Source of the DNA: Vulcanimicrobiota bacterium
GTDB taxonomy: Bacteria > Vulcanimicrobiota > Vulcanimicrobiia > Vulcanimicrobiales > Vulcanimicrobiaceae
Assembly (NCBI GenBank): GCA_027306845.1
Contig: DAHUYY010000042.1
Location: 1 to 6,419 of the forward strand
Reading direction: 5' to 3'
Length of the DNA: 6,419 nucleotides
Shown: positions 1-3,976 of the stretch, piece after piece
Numbering within the stretch: the first letter of the stretch is position 1
Layout: every line of letters begins with the position of its first letter
The notes under the pieces: model-generated
Database searches by the model: none
The model's input: the letters and a program-made list of their open reading frames with translations, nothing else
What the model was told of the DNA's origin: nothing
Made by a program: the position numbers and the translations under genes

Positions 1-730
1 AACGCCAGAGCTCCGCAACGCTGCGCACGATGCCGTAGAGCATGAACCAGGTCCAACCGACGACGCCATCGGCGGGTTTGCGCCGGTAGAGCAGCAGCAA
101 GATCGGCAGCGTCGCAAGATCGAGAATTCCTTCGTAAATCTGCGATGGGTGACGATACTGGTTTCCCCACAGCAACGTGTCGCCGGGCACCATACACCAC
201 GGGTGATCGGGGCGACAGATGCGCCCCCAGAGTTCGTCGTTGATGAAGTTGACCATGCGCGTGATCGTGATGCCGACGGGCAGCATCATGACCACCTCAT
301 CGCCGAGAACGAGAAATTTCAGGTGCGGATGCTTGCGCAAGAACAAGAAAATCGCGATGACGACGCCGATAAGCCCGCCGTGAAACGCCATCCCGCCCTG
401 CCAGACGGCGATGAAGAGAATCGGATGCGAGAAATACTGTGCGACCGTATGGCAGGATTGCACGCGCGAAATATCTTGTCGACACGTAATCATATCGGCG
501 ATATCGAAGAGCGCGCGCCCACCGACGAGCACGCCGATCAACGCGTAGACTAAGAAATCCTGAATCTCGTTTGCGGTTAAGCCGAGGCGCCGTTTTCCCG
601 CCGGGCGCGCCATCCAAAAATAGACGGCGATAAAGCCGGCGAGGTAAGCAAGCCCGTACCAGTGTACGGCGACCGGCCCGAGCCGAAATGCGATCGGTGA
701 AATGTTCGGGTAGACAAACCAGTGTTGCAT
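1..730 (-). CDS. lgt: Prolipoprotein diacylglyceryl transferase Lgt (C-terminus cut by window edge)
   Basis: Lgt moves the diacylglyceryl group from phosphatidylglycerol to the lipobox cysteine of prolipoproteins, the first step of lipoprotein maturation at the inner membrane. Reading leftward from 730, 243 codons are open to the edge, so only the last C-terminal residues (family about 260-290) are missing. The start is firm: ATG at 730-728 has an in-frame TAG four codons upstream (742-740) and a GAAGGA ribosome site. Several hydrophobic segments are visible. Family residues are present: HWYGL near residue 23 (E. coli Y26 equivalent), AFHGGLIG with H117 (H103), the RMVNFINDELWGR core with R158, N161, E166 and G169 (R143, N146, E151, G154), YRHPSQIYE at 192-200, and YGIVRSVAE with Y232, R236 and E240 (Y235, R239, E243). 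Oddities are that the usual GRxGN core reads TRMVN, and there are four cysteines at 83, 93, 172 and 179. It is divergent from ccdA. The identification is secure. Confidence 0.95.
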   Translation of the reverse strand, partial: MQHWFVYPNISPIAFRLGPVAVHWYGLAYLAGFIAVYFWMARPAGKRRLGLTANEIQDFLVYALIGVLVGGRALFDIADMITCRQDISRVQSCHTVAQYFSHPILFIAVWQGGMAFHGGLIGVVIAIFLFLRKHPHLKFLVLGDEVVMMLPVGITITRMVNFINDELWGRICRPDHPWCMVPGDTLLWGNQYRHPSQIYEGILDLATLPILLLLYRRKPADGVVGWTWFMLYGIVRSVAELWR

Positions 731-734
731 GTAG

Positions 735-740
735 TCCTTC
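735..740 (-). promoter_or_regulatory. Ribosome binding site of lgt
   Basis: On the minus strand the sequence reads GAAGGA, four bases before the ATG at 730. It is the best Shine-Dalgarno match among the visible starts. Together with the in-frame stop just upstream it fixes the lgt start. Confidence 0.7.
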
Positions 741-785
741 TATGGCGGTGCCTCTACAGGCCCGCGCGAGCCGCCGTCGTACAAT

Positions 786-790
786 AGGGG
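786..790 (+). promoter_or_regulatory. Ribosome binding site of ccdA
   Basis: AGGGG lies five bases before the GTG at 796. It supports that codon as the ccdA start over the in-frame ATGs at 688 and 742, neither of which has a comparable site. Confidence 0.6.
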
Positions 791-795
791 CGTAC

Positions 796-1533
796 GTGAA
801 CACGACTGCGCATATCAGCGTCGGCCTCGCGTTCCTCGCGGGCTTCGTTTCCTTCGTCTCGCCATGCGTCCTCCCGCTGGTGCCGGCCTATCTATCCTTT
901 TTGACGGGAGCGAGCCTCGAAGAACTCCGCGGCAAAGAGGCGTCCCCTGCACTCCGCGCGCGAGCGATGACGCATGCGCTCGCTTTTATCTTGGGCTTCA
1001 CGGTGGTCTTCACGCTGTTGGGGATCTCGGCGAGCGCGGTCGGCGGGGCTCTCGCGGCGAACCGCACCCTCGTTGCCGAGCTCGGCGGCGCGGTCGTGGT
1101 GGTGCTCGGGCTGCACATGATGGGCATGCTCCGCATACCGCTGCTGATGATGGATACCCGCGCGCACGTCGCCGGAAGCCGGCCGCGCTCCCACCTCACC
1201 TCGTTCGTCGTCGGGGTCGCATTCGCGGCGGGTTGGTCCCCCTGTATCGGGCCGATTCTCGCAGGCATTCTCGCGCTTGCGTCGCAGCAGCAGACTCTCC
1301 AAGCCGCCTGGTTGCTCGTCGTCTACTCGGCGGGGCTCGCCGTACCGTTCTTTGCAACCGCCGTGGCGATTGGGTTGGTTCTTCCGCTGCTCGACCGCAT
1401 CAAGCGTTTCATTCCCGCAATCGAATTCACCGCCGGAGCGTTCTTGGTTCTCGTCGGGCTCGTCCTCGTCAACGACGCATTCCTTACTATCGCCGGAGTA
1501 TTTTATCAGTTTGTCCCAGCACCAAAAATCTAG
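796..1533 (+). CDS. ccdA: CcdA-type membrane thiol-disulfide interchange protein (DsbD transmembrane family)
   Basis: CcdA carries electrons from cytoplasmic thioredoxin across the membrane to extracytoplasmic thiol proteins, for example in cytochrome c maturation. The protein has 245 residues, normal for stand-alone CcdA (DsbD is much longer). About six membrane segments can be drawn at roughly 8-35, 60-82, 93-117, 134-160, 170-195 and 208-236. The redox pair sits as the family expects: C24 in SFVSPCVLPLVPAY of segment 1 and C150 in AAGWSPCIGPILAG of segment 4. These are its only two cysteines. GTG at 796 is chosen because an AGGGG site precedes it and the protein then begins right before segment 1. 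Starting at ATG 688 would add an Arg-rich, poorly hydrophobic extension and overlap lgt head-on; ATG 742 is possible but has no clear ribosome site. No thioredoxin-like partner (ResA/CcmG) or ResB/CcsB is visible nearby, so the client is unknown. Its 3' end overlaps lspA. Confidence 0.92.
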   Translation: MNTTAHISVGLAFLAGFVSFVSPCVLPLVPAYLSFLTGASLEELRGKEASPALRARAMTHALAFILGFTVVFTLLGISASAVGGALAANRTLVAELGGAVVVVLGLHMMGMLRIPLLMMDTRAHVAGSRPRSHLTSFVVGVAFAAGWSPCIGPILAGILALASQQQTLQAAWLLVVYSAGLAVPFFATAVAIGLVLPLLDRIKRFIPAIEFTAGAFLVLVGLVLVNDAFLTIAGVFYQFVPAPKI

Positions 1534-1993
1534 CGTTACCGCGCTCGCCGTCTCGATCGTCGCAATCATTGCCTTCGCATGCGACCAATACACCAAACGT
1601 CTCGTGCAGAATTCGCTGCTCCCCAACGAGAGCCGGGTCGCAATCCCGCACCTTTTGCGTTGGACCTACGAACGGAACTTTCACGGCGCATTCGGTCTCT
1701 TCGGAAGCAATGCAGCGTTGCTCGTCGCGATGGCCGTTATCGTGCTGGTACTCTTCTGGATCAGTTTTCGCGAAGCGGCAACGCAATCGCGTCTCGTACG
1801 TCTGGCCTTCGGCCTCATCGTCGGCGGCGCGATCGGCAATATCGTCGATCGCATCCATTTCGGCTACGTCGTCGACTTCATCGACTTCTACCACATTTGG
1901 CCGAACATCTTCAACGTCGGAGATTCTTGCGTGACCATCGGCGTCGTGCTGCTCCTCCTATCGAGCCTTCTTGCGTCACGTCGTCGCACCTGA
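1511..1993 (+). CDS. lspA: Lipoprotein signal peptidase (signal peptidase II)
   Basis: LspA is a membrane aspartyl protease that removes the signal peptide from prolipoproteins after Lgt has lipidated the cysteine. The protein is 160 residues, the usual size, with four membrane segments near 9-25, 66-86, 95-112 and 139-155. Family motifs appear in order: DQYTK at 25-29, NFHGAFGLF at 56-64, GNIVDR at 109-114, YVVDFIDF at 119-126 and FNVGD at 134-138. The catalytic aspartates are D122 and D138, by match to D124 and D143 of the Pseudomonas enzyme. The last motif has Gly where Ala is usual (FNxAD). The start is TTG at 1511, the only standard start codon that lets the protein begin just before the first membrane segment. 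A GGAG at 1495-1498 lies twelve bases upstream, a long spacing. It overlaps the end of ccdA by 23 bases, suggesting translational coupling. Its partner enzyme gene lgt lies just beyond ccdA on the other strand. Confidence 0.94.
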   Translation: MSQHQKSSVTALAVSIVAIIAFACDQYTKRLVQNSLLPNESRVAIPHLLRWTYERNFHGAFGLFGSNAALLVAMAVIVLVLFWISFREAATQSRLVRLAFGLIVGGAIGNIVDRIHFGYVVDFIDFYHIWPNIFNVGDSCVTIGVVLLLLSSLLASRRRT

Positions 1994-2870
1994 CGAGGCG
2001 GGCTCCCGCCTCGACGTCACCATCGCGCGGCACGCCGCCGCGCCGCGCTCGCGAGTAGCCGAAGCGATCCGTCAGGGCGACGTGCGCGTCAACGGCGAAC
2101 CCGCGCGCGCGAGCCGTCAACTCGTCGAAGGCGACCTCCTCGAATACGAACTCGCCGAAGTAGCGCCGTTGGTCGCAACGCCGGAACGCATCGATCTTGC
2201 AATCGTCTACGAAGACGAAGATCTGCTCGTCGTCGATAAGCCCGCCGGCATGGTCACGCACCCCGCGCACGGCACGCGCAGTGGAACGCTCGTGAACGCC
2301 TTACTCGGCTACCTCGGCACGCTCCCCGGCGACGCGCTGCGCCCGGGTTTGGTCCATCGCCTCGACCGCGACACCTCGGGGCTCCTCGTCATCGCCAAGA
2401 CGCCCGAAGCGCTCTCGGGGCTCGGCATTGCGATGAAGGCGCGTAGAATTTCGCGCGAGTATCTCGGCTTGGTTCACGGCTCGCCGGAGTTCGACCGCGG
2501 TACGCTCGACGGACCGATCGGGCGCGAACCGCACAATCGCTTGAAATATATCGTCACCCGCGAAGGGCGCCGCGCGATCACGCATTACGAAGTCGTCGAA
2601 CGTTTCGCGCGCCACAGCGAGCTCCGTTTCCGTCTCGAAACCGGGCGCACGCACCAAATTCGCGTGCACTGTGCGGCGATGCACCACCCGATCTACAACG
2701 ATCCCGTCTACGGGCGCAGCGTTCCGGGCTCGCCGTTGCCCGGGCAGGCGCTCCACGCGTGGCGCCTGGCATTTGCCCACCCGCGCACCCACGTCGAGCT
2801 TGCATTCGAATCGGCGCCGCCGCCGGCGTACGCACGCGTCCGCGCGACGCTCGCCGCACACGAAGCATGA
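1971..2870 (+). CDS. rluD: RluA/RluD-family pseudouridine synthase with S4 domain
   Basis: This family isomerises specific uridines to pseudouridine in RNA. RluD itself acts on helix 69 of 23S rRNA. The protein is 299 residues, typical for the family. An S4 RNA-binding domain fills about residues 11-60 (SRLDVTIA, then RQGDVRVNGEPA). The catalytic domain follows, with the YEDEDLLVVDKPAG entry at 80-93, the active-site motif HRLDRDTSGLLV at 129-140 (catalytic D132) and GRTHQIRVH at 225-233. TTG at 1971 is the start: an in-frame TGA lies at 1932-1934, no other standard start lies between them, and any later start would break the S4 domain. The ribosome site is weak. The gene overlaps lspA by 23 bases and tgt by 4. 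The neighbour order lspA then rluD matches lspA-ylyB of Firmicutes, whose YlyB belongs to this family. The family is certain, but the exact RNA target (RluD, RluC or YlyB-like) is not, so the symbol is provisional. Confidence 0.9.
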   Translation: MRHVVAPDEAGSRLDVTIARHAAAPRSRVAEAIRQGDVRVNGEPARASRQLVEGDLLEYELAEVAPLVATPERIDLAIVYEDEDLLVVDKPAGMVTHPAHGTRSGTLVNALLGYLGTLPGDALRPGLVHRLDRDTSGLLVIAKTPEALSGLGIAMKARRISREYLGLVHGSPEFDRGTLDGPIGREPHNRLKYIVTREGRRAITHYEVVERFARHSELRFRLETGRTHQIRVHCAAMHHPIYNDPVYGRSVPGSPLPGQALHAWRLAFAHPRTHVELAFESAPPPAYARVRATLAAHEA

Positions 2871-3976
2871 GTGCGTTTGCACTGCTCGCAGAGTCCGGCA
2901 GTGCACGCCGCGCGCGTCTGAAGCTCGCGCACGGAGACGTGGAGACGCCGGCATTCATGCCGGTCGGAACGGCGGCGAGCGTAAAGGGCCTGCAGCCGCG
3001 CGAACTCCGCGAATCCGGAACGCAGATCCTGTTGGCGAACGCCTACCATCTTCGCTTGCGTCCCGGCCGCGACACGATACTCGCCGCCGGTGGGCTGCAC
3101 CGTTTTATGGCGTGGGATGCGCCGATCCTCACCGATTCCGGCGGCTTCCAGGTCTTCTCGTTACAGGATCGTCGCAAACTCGATCCCGACGGCGTCACCT
3201 TCAAATCGCATCTCGACGGCAGCATGCACCGTTTCACCCCCGAGGATACCGTCGAATTCCAAGAAGCGATCGGCGTCGATATTGCGATGCAGCTCGACGT
3301 CTGTGTGAAGTTGCCCGCGAGCGCCGAAGAGCTCGAAGCTGCCGTCGCGATGACGACATCCTGGGCGCAGCGCGGCGCGCAAGCGCGGCGCGCGAGCGAG
3401 CGCACGCAACTCTTCGCCATCGTGCAAGGCGGGCTCGACGAGCGGCTTCGCGCGCGCAGCGCGCAAGAGCTCGTCGCCCTCGATCTTCCCGGCTACGCAA
3501 TCGGCGGGCTCTCGGTCGGTGAGACGCGCGAAGAGATGGAGCGCATGGCGCGCTTCACCGCCGATTTACTGCCCGCCGAGAAGCCCCGCTATATCATGGG
3601 AATCGGCACCGTCGCCGATATTGCAGTCGCCGTCGACTGCGGCATCGATATGTTCGATTGCGTCTATCCGACCCGATGCGGGCGTAACGCGCGGGCGATG
3701 ACGCGCTCCGGAGAATTCAATATCCGCAATGCGGCCTATATTCGCGATTTCTCACCGGTCGATCCGCGCTGCGGCTGCATGGTTTGCACGACCTATACGC
3801 GCGCCTATCTCTGCCATCTCTTTCGCGCCGGCGAGATGCTCGGCCCGCAGTTGCTCTCGTACCACAACGTCGCGCTGTTGCACGCGCTGATGGCCGAAGC
3901 GCGAATCGCAATCGAACGCGGCGCCTGGTCGACGTGGCGCGATGCGCTCTTTGCCGAGCTCAAGCAAGCGCGCTAA
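2867..3976 (+). CDS. tgt: tRNA-guanine transglycosylase (queuine/preQ1 tRNA-ribosyltransferase)
   Basis: Tgt swaps guanine 34 in the anticodon of tRNA-Asp, -Asn, -His and -Tyr for preQ1, the base-exchange step of queuosine synthesis in the cytoplasm. The protein has 369 residues, the usual bacterial length, and is a TIM barrel. Visible sites: MPVGTAASVKG at 31-41, LTDSGGFQVFSL at 88-99 with D90, LDVC at 143-146 (D144 and C146 match the preQ1-binding DxC of bacterial enzymes), IVQGG at 185-189, GGLSVGE at 213-219, and DMFDCVYPTR at 261-270 with probable nucleophile D264. The zinc site is C302, C304, C307 and H333. After PTR the sequence reads CGRNA where PTRNARNG is common in E. coli-like enzymes. 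ATG at 2867 overlaps the rluD stop as ATGA, so translation is probably coupled; there is only a weak GAAG just before it. The usual queA, yajC and secD neighbours are absent. Its last 17 bases overlap the end of ileS on the other strand. Confidence 0.96.
   Translation: MSAFALLAESGSARRARLKLAHGDVETPAFMPVGTAASVKGLQPRELRESGTQILLANAYHLRLRPGRDTILAAGGLHRFMAWDAPILTDSGGFQVFSLQDRRKLDPDGVTFKSHLDGSMHRFTPEDTVEFQEAIGVDIAMQLDVCVKLPASAEELEAAVAMTTSWAQRGAQARRASERTQLFAIVQGGLDERLRARSAQELVALDLPGYAIGGLSVGETREEMERMARFTADLLPAEKPRYIMGIGTVADIAVAVDCGIDMFDCVYPTRCGRNARAMTRSGEFNIRNAAYIRDFSPVDPRCGCMVCTTYTRAYLCHLFRAGEMLGPQLLSYHNVALLHALMAEARIAIERGAWSTWRDALFAELKQAR

Larger units (their letters stand above)
731..795. promoter_or_regulatory. 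Divergent lgt/ccdA intergenic region
   Basis: This 65-base gap separates the start codons of lgt (leftward) and ccdA (rightward), so promoters for both should lie here or reach into the opposite gene. I see no pair of well-spaced -35 and -10 boxes on either strand. A TACAAT hexamer at 780-785 resembles a -10 box for ccdA. However, it would start transcription only a few bases before the GTG and would leave the AGGGG ribosome site untranscribed, so I do not call it a promoter. The region is inferred to be regulatory from gene orientation alone. Confidence 0.4.

Noticed and set aside
149..553. A 134-residue plus-strand frame antisense to lgt
   Set aside because: It lies wholly opposite conserved lgt motifs and is rich in Asp/His/Arg with no domain, so it is a shadow frame.
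780..785. TACAAT as a -10 promoter box for ccdA
   Set aside because: It is too close to the start codon to leave the ribosome site in the transcript, and there is no -35 match at 16-18 bases upstream.
688..795. Upstream in-frame ATGs (688 and 742) as alternative ccdA starts
   Set aside because: They add an Arg-rich stretch not seen in CcdA and lack good ribosome sites. The 688 start would also overlap lgt head-on. GTG 796 has AGGGG at proper spacing.
864..1934. A 356-residue open frame on the plus strand across ccdA and lspA
   Set aside because: Its protein is Arg/Ser-rich low-complexity text typical of an out-of-frame reading of GC-rich coding DNA, and it lies over two clearly identified genes.
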